DNA of 44,926 bases from Oscillospiraceae bacterium (GTDB lineage Bacteria; Bacillota_A; Clostridia; Oscillospirales; Ruminococcaceae), in assembly GCA_017523995.1 (NCBI GenBank), contig JAFWUX010000115.1:1-44926 (forward strand), given 5' to 3'. The position numbers and the translations under genes were made by a program. The notes under the pieces were generated by a model. The model was not told the origin of the DNA. It did not search any database and worked only from the letters and a program-made list of their open reading frames with translations. Of this stretch, positions 14,150 through 21,379 are shown one piece after another; position 1 is the stretch's first letter; each line of letters begins with the position of its first letter.

Positions 14150-14193
14150 AGTATTCCTCCTTGCCGGATTTTGCCATCCGGCTCGGCAAGTGT

Positions 14194-14430
14194 TTATTCT
14201 GCGTGGGGATCAACTTCGATACCGGCGATCTGATACCGAAGCTCTGCAATCGTGTCCTCATGGATTGTATGGCATCCGCCCACATCCATGCGACCGGCAT
14301 TGAATCCGTCCTTGAGGGTAATCCAATAGCCGTCCGAATCTCTCCAGCACGCTCCAACCATGTGCCGCTTGGATTTCGGGATGTACTTCATAATCTTCGC
14401 GTCTTGACCGCCTGTGAGAAGTCCTGTCAT
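14194..14430 (-). CDS. Small hypothetical protein, first gene of the leftward operon
   Basis: The 78-aa product contains KYIPKSKRHMVGACWRDSDG and GGCHTIHEDTIAELRYQIAG, a pattern I recall from short hypothetical proteins in gut Firmicutes mobile elements, without known function. The Cys and His residues could bind metal, but no standard zinc-finger spacing is present. AAAGGAGG lies 8 bases before the ATG. It is directly downstream of the promoter/operator at 14478-14506 and so is likely controlled by the operator-binding protein. Confidence 0.72.
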   Translation of the reverse strand: MTGLLTGGQDAKIMKYIPKSKRHMVGACWRDSDGYWITLKDGFNAGRMDVGGCHTIHEDTIAELRYQIAGIEVDPHAE

Positions 14431-14477
14431 GGTATCGTCCTCCTTTGAGCTGGGCTGCGCCCTTTCCTATAATATTA

Positions 14478-14506
14478 TTATAGCATACTTTATAAAGTAT
14501 GTCAAT
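14478..14506 (-). promoter_or_regulatory. Leftward promoter of the small-gene operon
   Basis: Minus-strand TTGACA (14506-14501) and TATAAT (14483-14478) have 17-base spacing, a full consensus. The whole spacer is filled by the operator palindrome at 14485-14502, so a bound repressor would block RNA polymerase. Confidence 0.8.
14485..14502. promoter_or_regulatory. Operator 1, CATACTT-TATA-AAGTATG
   Basis: An 18-base perfect palindrome with 7-base arms and a 4-base centre, lying between the -35 and -10 of the leftward promoter. Its arms are identical to those of operator 2, 75 bases away. Confidence 0.8.
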
Positions 14507-14559
14507 ATCTGATATGTAGAATTTTCATGATGATCGAAGTGCGAATTTTGTTCATCAAA

Positions 14560-14593
14560 CATACTTGCAAAAGTATGTGATTTGTGATATACT
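14560..14593 (+). promoter_or_regulatory. Rightward promoter with operator 2, CATACTT-GCAA-AAGTATG
   Basis: TTGCAA (14565-14570) and TATACT (14588-14593) are 17 bases apart. Operator 2 (14560-14577) has the same arms as operator 1 with a different centre, and covers the -35 box. The product of this promoter is the RHH protein at 14616, the natural candidate for the repressor of both promoters. Confidence 0.78.
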
Positions 14594-14615
14594 ATTCTTG
14601 AAGGGGGATGGTCGA

Positions 14616-14813
14616 ATGAGTAAACCGACCGCAGAAGTAAAAAACCGTTGGAACAATGCTCACTATGATCGCGTGACGATTACTGTTCCAAAAGGCGAAA
14701 AGGAAAGAATCAAAGCGTATGCAACAGCGCAGGGACAAAGTGTAAATGCTTTGATTTTAGATCTGCTTCATCGTGAAATGATCGGGTTTGATTTGTCAGA
14801 AAGCAATGATTAG
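14616..14813 (+). CDS. Ribbon-helix-helix (Arc/CopG-like) DNA-binding protein
   Basis: The 65-aa product holds the RHH fold: a strand (YDRVTITVPKGE) then two helices (KERIKAYATAQG; SVNALILDLLHREMI). The start at 14616 is preferred because GGGGG precedes it and an upstream in-frame ATG (14565) lies inside the promoter. RHH dimers bind short palindromes, and two palindromes with identical arms cover both divergent promoters just upstream, so autoregulation plus control of the leftward operon is likely. It could also be a lone antitoxin; no toxin gene is adjacent on the same transcript. Confidence 0.82.
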   Translation: MSKPTAEVKNRWNNAHYDRVTITVPKGEKERIKAYATAQGQSVNALILDLLHREMIGFDLSESND

Positions 14814-14843
14814 GTTTTCTTTTTCAGCTTGGTATATTTCAGA

Positions 14844-14861
14844 GTTGACACAAGTAGCAAC
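14844..14861. repeat. Palindromic repeat copy 2 (upstream of the antitoxin gene)
   Basis: GTTGACACAAGTAGCAAC, identical to the cores at 6988 and 21513, with CAACTTTT on its right arm. It lies 22 bases before the antitoxin ATG. The TTGACA inside it could serve as a -35 box, but no good -10 follows before the ribosome binding site. Confidence 0.75.
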
Positions 14862-14883
14862 TTTTGGTTGAGGAGATGATTTT

Positions 14884-15123
14884 ATGAGTACCAGAGAAAT
14901 GGCTTTTTCCCTGTTGGGACATTTAAGCGAAAGCGATCTGTTGATGTTCCTTTCGATATTTGGTCGCCTTTATCCGCAGGATGCAGCAAGCAAGAAGCAA
15001 GAAGATTCGGACTCCATGCTGGCGTTTCAGGAACTTGAAAGCCTGATTGAGCGCATTCCGGCATTCCCCGTTGACGAAAATGCGGCACGCGATCAATACT
15101 TCGAGGAGAAATACGGCGTATGA
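14884..15123 (+). CDS. Probable antitoxin of a PIN-type toxin-antitoxin pair
   Basis: The 79-aa product (STREMAFSLLGHLSESDLLMF to DENAARDQYFEEKYGV) is an acidic helical protein whose size and position fit an antitoxin that binds the PIN nuclease encoded next. GAGGAG lies about 7 bases before the ATG, and its TGA overlaps the toxin ATG (ATGA at 15120), the usual coupled order antitoxin then toxin. No DNA-binding domain is obvious. The pair is bracketed by copies of the 18-bp repeat at 14844 and 15542. Confidence 0.75.
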   Translation: MSTREMAFSLLGHLSESDLLMFLSIFGRLYPQDAASKKQEDSDSMLAFQELESLIERIPAFPVDENAARDQYFEEKYGV

Positions 15124-15539
15124 AGATACTTGTTGATACGAACATTCTGATTGATTGGGTAAGTCATCGGGACAATTATCAAAATGCAAGAGAAATCGTC
15201 TATCTGTGTGCGAACCGAACAGTTGAGGGCTGCATAGCTGCGCACAGCGTAACAAATATGTTCTATATTCTTCGGAAGAATCTGGGACTGTCTGAAAGAA
15301 AAACGATGTTTGATACAATTTCCAGGATATTTACAATCGTTCCGGTTGACGAGCCGAAGCTCCGTGCTGCCGTGAATAATACTGATTTCAAAGACTTTGA
15401 AGATTGTTTGCAAATGGAATGTGCAAAAGAATTCGGAGCTGAATATATTGTAACGCGGAATGTCAGTGATTTTATAAATAGCAGCATCATTGCGGTTGAG
15501 CCGATGGACTTTCTGGATAAAATGAAGTCAGTCGAATAG
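15120..15539 (+). CDS. PIN-domain ribonuclease toxin (VapC-like)
   Basis: The 139-aa product opens KILVDTNILIDWVSHRDNYQ, the first PIN acidic motif (Asp6), then has Glu/Asp residues in AREIVYLC and the central acidic motif in FKDFEDCLQMECAKEFGAEY, and ends with the fourth (VTRNVSDF). These form the four-acid metal site of PIN nucleases, which cleave RNA as type II toxins. Length is normal and nothing is broken. The ATG overlaps the antitoxin stop. The likely role is stabilising the element after excision or curing. Confidence 0.88.
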   Translation: MKILVDTNILIDWVSHRDNYQNAREIVYLCANRTVEGCIAAHSVTNMFYILRKNLGLSERKTMFDTISRIFTIVPVDEPKLRAAVNNTDFKDFEDCLQMECAKEFGAEYIVTRNVSDFINSSIIAVEPMDFLDKMKSVE

Positions 15540-15541
15540 AA

Positions 15542-15559
15542 ATTGACACAAGTAACAAC
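15542..15559. repeat. Palindromic repeat copy 3 (downstream of the PIN toxin)
   Basis: ATTGACACAAGTAACAAC differs from the consensus core at two positions only (first base and the G at position 14). It starts 3 bases after the toxin stop codon, in the same orientation as copy 2. Confidence 0.65.
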
Positions 15560-15569
15560 CTTTATTCCG

Positions 15570-15615
15570 CATTTTTCAGAGCTTTATGCCAACTAATAAT
15601 CATTACTGAAAAATG
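15570..15615 (+). promoter_or_regulatory. Leader hairpin before the sigma-factor gene
   Basis: CATTTTTCAG (15570-15579) and CTGAAAAATG (15606-15615) form a perfect 10-pair stem with a 26-base loop. The 3' arm abuts the GGATG that serves as ribosome binding site of the ATG at 15628, so folding might affect translation. This is inferred from sequence only. Confidence 0.4.
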
Positions 15616-15627
15616 GATGATGATTAA

Positions 15628-16095
15628 ATGAATAAAAACAGACTTTGTGAAGATTCAATACAAAAACATTATAAATCCATTTTCCAGTTTTGTTTACGCT
15701 TACTGGAATATGATGGATATGCGGCTGAGGAATGTACGCAAGAAGTATTTTTCTTATTGGTTCAGAAGAAAAATACACTTCGTTTCGATCAGAATATCCG
15801 CGGATGGTTATATTCAGTCGCGGAACGCATTTGTAAGGATTATCGTAAACGCGAAGCGAGGAGGCTGTCTTATATTACAAACACGCTTGACGATATAAGG
15901 GATGTTCCAAGCGATCAGATTTTTGATGACTCCGAATCTTTGTTCGATAAACTGACAGATGAAGAATATAAGTTGTTGGAAGCGTATTATACAACTGAAT
16001 ACGGGAATAGAACGCAACTTGCAGCCAAGAAAGGGATGTCACCCACACAACTCTATAAAAAAATATGCGCCATTCGTAAGAAACTCAAAAAATAG
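15628..16095 (+). CDS. ECF-type RNA polymerase sigma factor
   Basis: The 155-aa product shows region 2 (YKSIFQFCLRLLEYDGYAAE to NIRGWLYSVAERICKDYRKR, including the conserved GWLYSVAxRxxxDxxR) and a C-terminal region 4 helix-turn-helix (YGNRTQLAAKKGMSPTQLYK). Size and two-domain build fit extracytoplasmic-function sigma factors. Its immediate downstream neighbour is a membrane protein of anti-sigma form, so activity is probably held until an extracellular signal. Likely targets are the secreted-protein and ABC genes that follow. Sequence is AT-rich compared with the host genes, as expected for transferred DNA. Confidence 0.85.
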   Translation: MNKNRLCEDSIQKHYKSIFQFCLRLLEYDGYAAEECTQEVFFLLVQKKNTLRFDQNIRGWLYSVAERICKDYRKREARRLSYITNTLDDIRDVPSDQIFDDSESLFDKLTDEEYKLLEAYYTTEYGNRTQLAAKKGMSPTQLYKKICAIRKKLKK

Positions 16096-16189
16096 GTGGA
16101 TTTTATCTGTGGATTGTTCCAGATTTGCTAAGGATTCGGAATAACTCGCTGTCATTTCACCATGAATATTTATAGAGGAGTGTGTTATA

Positions 16190-17014
16190 ATGGATAAAGA
16201 AAAATTGAAGCAACTTATACTCCATACAAATCCAGATCAGGATTATTATGAAGAAATACAAGCCAAACTATCAAGTGAATTGGATAAACCGCATTCTGAC
16301 CGAGATTATGATCTGATTGAAGAATTATCGGACGCTGTAAATTCCTTTATGGGAACAGATGCGATCATTAACAAGCGCAGTGAAATAGGTATTGCACACA
16401 TAAAACATATAAATGCTTTGAACAAGAAAAAGCATACAACGCATATTATCCGCATTGTCACTCCATGTATATGTACTGTATTACTGATTCTTTCAAATGT
16501 CTGGTCATATTCTGTGCTGGGGATAAATTCTTTTTCGGCGATGTACCAGATTATGAGCGGCGGCATTACCATTGATTTTTCAAAAAAGGATGATCCTTCC
16601 ATACCCGCAATAAATCTATATCAAGATCAGATGCAGCAAATTTGCACAGCTCACAACATTGATGCAATACTTCCGACTTATATTCCTTCCGATTATGTAC
16701 CGACTGATCTGTTTGGACAAGTCAACGAAAAAGAAACTTTTTGTATCATTTCTTTCTATTTTAAGCACAAGGATTCAGTACTATTACTACAAGTACTTCA
16801 TTATGTCAATTTGGATGAAATGCCGCCCATTGGCATTCCGACAGACCACTACAATATTACAGAAGAAGTGATTGAAGGTACAACAATCAGTATCTCAAAA
16901 GAAGATCAGCAATTTACAGCCGCTTTCGCAAAAGACACCACTCAATATTTACTTTTCTCAGATGGGCTGGATTACGATGAATGCCAAAGGGTTTTAGAAT
17001 CTATGTTCACCTGA
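16190..17014 (+). CDS. Membrane anti-sigma factor-like protein (DUF4367-like)
   Basis: The 274-aa product has a cytoplasmic N-terminal part (about residues 1-85, helical and acidic), one membrane segment (residues 86-110, IRIVTPCICTVLLILSNVWS) and an extracytoplasmic part of about 165 residues (YIPSDYVPTDLFGQ; YLLFSDGLDYDECQRVLESM). This order is that of ECF anti-sigma factors with a DUF4367-type sensor domain in Firmicutes. GAGGAG lies 9 bases before the ATG. It follows the sigma gene by 94 bases and is closed by the terminator at 17021-17056. What is sensed is unknown. Confidence 0.75.
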   Translation: MDKEKLKQLILHTNPDQDYYEEIQAKLSSELDKPHSDRDYDLIEELSDAVNSFMGTDAIINKRSEIGIAHIKHINALNKKKHTTHIIRIVTPCICTVLLILSNVWSYSVLGINSFSAMYQIMSGGITIDFSKKDDPSIPAINLYQDQMQQICTAHNIDAILPTYIPSDYVPTDLFGQVNEKETFCIISFYFKHKDSVLLLQVLHYVNLDEMPPIGIPTDHYNITEEVIEGTTISISKEDQQFTAAFAKDTTQYLLFSDGLDYDECQRVLESMFT

Positions 17015-17020
17015 TACAAA

Positions 17021-17056
17021 GGCAGACATTTTGCACAAAATGTCTGTCTTTGTTTT
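17021..17056 (+). terminator. Terminator after the anti-sigma gene
   Basis: GGCAGACATTTTG-CA-CAAAATGTCTGTC followed by TTTGTTTTG. It separates the sigma/anti-sigma transcript from the secreted-protein genes, which therefore need their own promoters. Confidence 0.85.
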
Positions 17057-17173
17057 GTACAATCATACAAATCGTAGCAGAGGTATATACAAAAAGGGAA
17101 AAACTAACACACTCCAAACCATGAATATATAAGGAGCAAATAAGAAGCCTGTTGAGTTGAAAGGAGTGTTATT

Positions 17174-17656
17174 ATGAAAAAAATAAAAGCGCTTGCAATG
17201 CTGTGTACCCTTTGCTATTTGCTGCCAAATCAAGCTGCAATGAGCGTTGACGCAGCAAACTCAGTTGCATCATCGACAATAGCCACTACTAGAGATGATG
17301 TTAAGGCGGGTGGTTTGATTGCATCTTACTCGCTATTGATTGCTGCCGATGTTCAGGAAGTAAAAATTACTGCAACAACATACGGAACTGACGTAATGGC
17401 GAAAATCGGATTTGTGAACATCAAGGTTCAACGAAGCAGCAATGGGACATCAGGATGGGTAACAGAACAAACTCCTACAGATCAGACCGTTTCAAATTCT
17501 AATTATCATGACTTGTACAAATTTCCCGTTTCTGTCAGCGGAGGATATTATTATCGTGTGGTTCTTGATCACTACGCAAAGGAAACAGGCTGGTTCTTCC
17601 CCAGTTCTCAAAGTGTAACGAATACATCAAATGTCGTATGGGTTCCTTCCAGCTGA
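17174..17656 (+). CDS. Secreted protein, DUF6147-like
   Basis: The 160-aa product has a signal peptide (KKIKALAMLCTLCYLLPNQAAMSVDA; cleavage likely near residue 28) and a small beta-rich domain whose later part is VQRSSNGTSGWVTEQTPTDQ and VSVSGGYYYRVVLDHYAKET. The GGYYYRVxxxHYA pattern is what I recall of the DUF6147 family of secreted Clostridia proteins, which have no known function. AAAGGAG lies 7 bases before the ATG. It lies between an ECF sigma system and an ABC exporter, so it may be a secreted effector, bacteriocin-like protein or cell-surface protein; the class is not determined. Confidence 0.75.
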   Translation: MKKIKALAMLCTLCYLLPNQAAMSVDAANSVASSTIATTRDDVKAGGLIASYSLLIAADVQEVKITATTYGTDVMAKIGFVNIKVQRSSNGTSGWVTEQTPTDQTVSNSNYHDLYKFPVSVSGGYYYRVVLDHYAKETGWFFPSSQSVTNTSNVVWVPSS

Positions 17657-17684
17657 ACATTCCTCGTTTCATATTTAGATAGAA

Positions 17685-17756
17685 ATGCTGAAAGGTGGTG
17701 TTTCCGATGGGCTAACTGGCTCAGCTGCTTTTGGCTGTTGGCAAAATTTGAACTAA
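17685..17756 (+). CDS. Candidate 23-residue peptide ORF (weak)
   Basis: An ATG-to-TAA frame encodes LKGGVSDGLTGSAAFGCWQN followed by LN. It lies between the two secreted-protein genes and has a GG and a Cys, but there is no ribosome binding site just upstream of its ATG. The AAAGGTGG inside it might instead serve an ATG-GGC-TAA. Listed only because tiny peptides are common in such modules. Confidence 0.12.
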   Translation: MLKGGVSDGLTGSAAFGCWQNLN

Positions 17757-17779
17757 TTTACATCGAAAGGAAGATTGTT

Positions 17780-18289
17780 ATGAAGAAGATTACAAAAGTC
17801 ATTTGTACTCTCGCAAGCGCTTTGGTGACCTCGTGTGCGGTTGCATTGACTGCATTTGCAACAACAACATGGGATAGCCCCTATACCGTAGGTTACACCA
17901 CATACTATAATGGGCATAGTGATTGCACCATTTATTCCGAGAGTAAAGTAACTAACCATATGAGTTCTAATTACACCCATACAACTGTTGGCACTTCTGG
18001 TGCTACTGCCTTCTGGATTGTAAATGCCGTCAATCTGGATAACGCATCTCGGTTTATGGGCGTGTCAACCAAACTGTATGATAAGAAAACTGGGAGCTAT
18101 GTTTCTGGTTGCACCAGCAATAATACCGGAACAGTTTCAGCACATGGGGTGAAATCGGCATCTTCCACTTATCCAAACTCCGATCTCACTTCACGTTATG
18201 AGCTGCATTATGATTCCTACATCTGCGGCGGCGATTCTCAATACTCACCTATCATCGAGTCTGTCCACTTTGAAGAATCTATCAGCTGA
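17780..18289 (+). CDS. Secreted protein of unknown family, exporter-linked
   Basis: The 169-aa product has a signal peptide (KKITKVICTLASALVTSCAV, then ALTAFA with a good AxA cleavage site near residue 28). The mature part is small and rich in Ser, Thr, Tyr and Gly (TTWDSPYTVGYTTYYNGHSD; SSNYTHTTVGTSGATAFWIV; two Cys near the middle, others at the ends). GAAAGGAAG precedes the ATG at 17780; the frame opens earlier without a start signal. The segment around SNYTHTT is faintly like lactococcin-972-type bacteriocins, which are also followed by membrane proteins and an ABC ATPase, but the match is too weak to name. It is followed by a strong hairpin and the ABC genes. Confidence 0.72.
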   Translation: MKKITKVICTLASALVTSCAVALTAFATTTWDSPYTVGYTTYYNGHSDCTIYSESKVTNHMSSNYTHTTVGTSGATAFWIVNAVNLDNASRFMGVSTKLYDKKTGSYVSGCTSNNTGTVSAHGVKSASSTYPNSDLTSRYELHYDSYICGGDSQYSPIIESVHFEESIS

Positions 18290-18328
18290 AAATAGTGTTC
18301 CTTAATCAATCATTCAGTATATCTGGCT

Positions 18329-18372
18329 GTAAGGGCTGATTGAAGTTTCATCAGCCCTTACAGGATTTTTTG
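18329..18372 (+). terminator. Terminator or attenuator between secreted protein and ABC transporter
   Basis: GTAAGGGCTGAT (18329-18340) and ATCAGCCCTTAC (18350-18361) make a perfect 12-pair stem with a 9-base loop, then AGGATTTTTTGG. The T-run ends at the ribosome binding site of the permease gene (GGAGG at 18372), so partial read-through may set a high ratio of secreted protein to transporter. Confidence 0.75.
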
Positions 18373-18383
18373 GAGGACTATGT

Positions 18384-19526
18384 ATGCGCAATATATTACA
18401 GAACATTCGTCATTTTGCACACAACCATACAGGCTTTTTTATCCTATTTCTTATATGTGTTTTTTCTTCTTCCATACTGATCTTCTTTTCATTCGGTGCA
18501 TATCAAAACTTTCGGGTTATGCAGCAGGGGGTTGAAGATCGTCAAAAAGAATGCACTGTTTATTTTTACGGCGAAGATGCAAATGGACAAGAAACATCTT
18601 TTCATGCTGTCAAGAAACAGCTTGATGAATGCATCCATTCCCTTCCTGATGAAGTAAGCAGTAATGTCACATTGTTTGCTATGGAATATGATCTGATAGC
18701 CAATGATAATTATACTTCAATTTGGAGTAGATTCCGATATCGTAACGGAACATTTTTTCCGTATACAGAATCATTAGAGAGTTTGATTGCCAATAATGCC
18801 GTTCTATCCGGCTTTGAGGGAATATCTGTTGATGCGTATAATGCCGGTTCCGAGATTATGACAGCACCTTTTCATATTTTAGATGATAATAATCAGATCG
18901 AGCTGAACGGGCGTGTTTATGAAGCAAAGGTAATCACGAAGGTCGGATCAATAGATATTCCGTTTCCGTCTGTTTCAGATGAAGTCGAGCTGAGAGAGCT
19001 GTATGTTCAATTTCTTTTTCCGCCGAGTGAGCATGAGCTGGTACAAATGAAGCAGTGCTTTCAGGATGCTTTCGGTTCGCAAATGATATTTGAGGAGCCG
19101 GAACCGTACCGAACTGATGACTATAGCTACTACACAACAATTGTCGTCATTTCTATTTTGATCGCGATTGCTGCTTCTGCTAATATTGCACTCTTGTATC
19201 AGTACATTCTTGAAAAGCGCAAACGCTCTCTTGCAATTCTTATGCTGTGCGGATGCACAAGATATAAGGCGTTTCGACTGTTCATGACTGAAATTTTGCT
19301 TCTAACGATTATCACTTTCTTTTTCAGTGTGCTGTGCTACCATTATTTCATTATGCCGCATCTATTTAGCCTGTTTCCTTATATAGACACAATGAATATG
19401 TCTGATATGTATTGCCGTGCATTTCTTGCCTTGCTCGGCTCATGCATTGTCACGACTGCGATTATGTGCGCGAAGATCGTTTTTTCAAGCAGCATTGTGA
19501 AAATACAGAAAGAAGGGCTGATATGA
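18384..19526 (+). CDS. FtsX/MacB-type ABC transporter permease, first subunit
   Basis: The 380-aa product has an N-terminal membrane segment (about residues 17-40, FFILFLICVFSSSILIFFSF), an extracellular domain of about 210 residues, then three segments at about 252-277, 303-330 and 345-370. This 1+3 pattern with a large loop is that of FtsX-like permeases (MacB, LolC/E). The intracellular words KRKRSLAILMLCGCTRYKAF match the conserved region between the second and third segments. GGAGG lies 7 bases before the ATG. It overlaps the next gene by 4 bases (ATGA), so the two form a heterodimer in all likelihood. Confidence 0.82.
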   Translation: MRNILQNIRHFAHNHTGFFILFLICVFSSSILIFFSFGAYQNFRVMQQGVEDRQKECTVYFYGEDANGQETSFHAVKKQLDECIHSLPDEVSSNVTLFAMEYDLIANDNYTSIWSRFRYRNGTFFPYTESLESLIANNAVLSGFEGISVDAYNAGSEIMTAPFHILDDNNQIELNGRVYEAKVITKVGSIDIPFPSVSDEVELRELYVQFLFPPSEHELVQMKQCFQDAFGSQMIFEEPEPYRTDDYSYYTTIVVISILIAIAASANIALLYQYILEKRKRSLAILMLCGCTRYKAFRLFMTEILLLTIITFFFSVLCYHYFIMPHLFSLFPYIDTMNMSDMYCRAFLALLGSCIVTTAIMCAKIVFSSSIVKIQKEGLI

Positions 19527-20671
19527 TTCGTTTTGGAATACGCGAACTGCGCAAAGGTGTATTGATTAACTTGATTGTGATTCTGCAAACCGCTGTGATA
19601 TTGGTTATTCTGCTCAGCATTATTACAGCTATTCGCTCACGCTATACCTATTATGAACCAATCCGCGATTATATCAGCGGCGATGGGACAGTTTGCTATT
19701 TTGATCAAGCAAGAATCCTATCTAAAGAGGAACTCAAAAATTCACTGCACGGCAATCCGTCAGTTTACTGTTCATATAAACTGTTTGCTGAGAATGTTTA
19801 TATAGACTTTCAGGTCTATGACAATGATCTTCTGGCGCATTATACACCGATCTGCAAGGAAGGGGAATGGATTACCCAATCTGACGATCCGGATACGGTA
19901 CATACAGTCGTATTTGAGAAAAGCGGCTTCCATATAGGCAGCACGTATTCGATCAAGACAGAATCCGGTGAAAAAACTGCTCTGGTGACAGGCGTTATGG
20001 ACGATTCAACTCTGGTTTTATATATGAACAATGCGTATGCTGCACAAAGTGATTTTCGGATGCTATATGCAGATGCGGGACGTTTTACGCAAAAAATCAT
20101 GTTCATGTCATCTTCTGAAGCCGATAAACTGAATATGCTTCAGATAGCAAGCGGTATTAGCTTTATTGCGTATCACGATACACTGACGGAACAGGAAAAA
20201 GCTGATAATTCGGAAGTAATATCCTTATATGGAACACAACTCAGGATTGAAAACGATACGCTACGTGCCAATAGCTTTCGATATATTTTTGAGCAACTGC
20301 GGGTTTTGTCTCCCGTTGTGATTAGTATTGCGATTCTTCTTTTTATCAGTCTGGTTTGCTCAAATGCAGTTTTTGCCAATCGGCAGCGCAGAACATTCGC
20401 TATATTTGAGATGCTCGGACTGACTCGCTCAGGTTGCTTGAGAATTGCAGCGTGGAAATCGTTGCTCCTTTCCCTTATATCTGTTGTATTGGTCGGAGCT
20501 TTTTTGCAGATTAAGCCGCATATTACGATTTTGGAAGGCTATATGATTCAGCTTGATTATTATCAGATCATAGCCGCTGTTACTGCTGTTTTGCTTTGTA
20601 TGATGATTTCTGTTTTGATTACAGCGATTACAATTCGCTCAAACCCGTATACAAACTCTAAAAATGGATGA
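19523..20671 (+). CDS. FtsX/MacB-type ABC transporter permease, second subunit
   Basis: The 382-aa product repeats the topology of its upstream partner: membrane segment near residues 12-36 (LINLIVILQTAVILVILLSI), a large extracellular domain, then three C-terminal segments, with the conserved cytoplasmic words RRTFAIFEMLGLTRSGCLRI. The start is the ATG at 19523, which overlaps the previous stop and follows AAGAAGGGC; earlier in-frame codons belong to the shadow of gene one. With two half-permeases and one ATPase the set resembles LolCDE or bacteriocin/antimicrobial-peptide exporters rather than a single-chain MacB. Confidence 0.82.
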   Translation: MIRFGIRELRKGVLINLIVILQTAVILVILLSIITAIRSRYTYYEPIRDYISGDGTVCYFDQARILSKEELKNSLHGNPSVYCSYKLFAENVYIDFQVYDNDLLAHYTPICKEGEWITQSDDPDTVHTVVFEKSGFHIGSTYSIKTESGEKTALVTGVMDDSTLVLYMNNAYAAQSDFRMLYADAGRFTQKIMFMSSSEADKLNMLQIASGISFIAYHDTLTEQEKADNSEVISLYGTQLRIENDTLRANSFRYIFEQLRVLSPVVISIAILLFISLVCSNAVFANRQRRTFAIFEMLGLTRSGCLRIAAWKSLLLSLISVVLVGAFLQIKPHITILEGYMIQLDYYQIIAAVTAVLLCMMISVLITAITIRSNPYTNSKNG

Positions 20672-20680
20672 GGTGAAAGC

Positions 20681-21367
20681 ATGATTGAACTATCCAATAT
20701 CGAAAAGACCTACAATCTCAAAAGATCGACTGCATTTACGGCATTGAAGGATGTTTCACTCAAAATCAATGACGGGGAGATGGTTGCTGTCATTGGAAAA
20801 TCCGGCGCAGGAAAATCCACATTACTGCATATCATGGCTTGTATTGACAGCTATGAAAACGGTGAATACACAATTGATGACACACATATTAAGAAACTGT
20901 CCGAAAAGAAACTTGCACGCATCCGAAATGAGAAAATAGGGATGGTTATGCAGGATTTTGCTCTGATTGAAGATTTTACAGCGATTGAAAATGTGATGCT
21001 GCCGCTTGATTTTGCAAAGAAAAAGAAGCCAAATAGGAAGCAGCTTGCGCTGGATGCACTGAGATCAGTCGGTATGGACGGCATGGCAAAGAAACGTGTA
21101 AGCAAGCTCTCCGGCGGGCAAAAACAGCGAGTAGCGATTGCGAGAGCGATTGTCAATCAGCCATCTTTAATTCTAGCAGACGAACCGACCGGTGCTCTTG
21201 ATTCAAAAACATCACAGGAAATCATGGATGTATTTCATGCGCTTCATCAAAGCGGCAAAACGATTGTGATTGTAACGCATGATATGAATGTTGCTTCTCA
21301 ATGTGAACGAATCCTTGAGATTTCGGACGGTAGAATTGCAATATCTGATCATGGCGAAAAACAATGA
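20681..21367 (+). CDS. ABC transporter ATP-binding protein (MacB/LolD type)
   Basis: The 228-aa product has Walker A GKSGAGKST (near residue 40), the Q-loop (MVMQDFALIEDFTAIENVML), signature LSGGQKQRVAIARA, Walker B LILADEPTGALD and the H-loop His in VIVTHD. The EPTGALDSKT words are typical of the MacB/LolD/FtsE branch that pairs with FtsX-like permeases, as here. GAGGTGAAAGC precedes the ATG, 10 bases after the permease stop. It is complete and probably powers extrusion of, or immunity to, the secreted products encoded upstream. Confidence 0.93.
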   Translation: MIELSNIEKTYNLKRSTAFTALKDVSLKINDGEMVAVIGKSGAGKSTLLHIMACIDSYENGEYTIDDTHIKKLSEKKLARIRNEKIGMVMQDFALIEDFTAIENVMLPLDFAKKKKPNRKQLALDALRSVGMDGMAKKRVSKLSGGQKQRVAIARAIVNQPSLILADEPTGALDSKTSQEIMDVFHALHQSGKTIVIVTHDMNVASQCERILEISDGRIAISDHGEKQ

Positions 21368-21379
21368 GGGGGAATCTGT

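Noticed and set aside
14485..14502. Resemblance of CATACTTTATAAAGTATG to a MobV/pMV158-type oriT hairpin
   Set aside because: The nick sequence TAGTGTG/TTA is missing, the site is 5.5 kb from the relaxase, and a second copy with another centre on a promoter fits an operator better.
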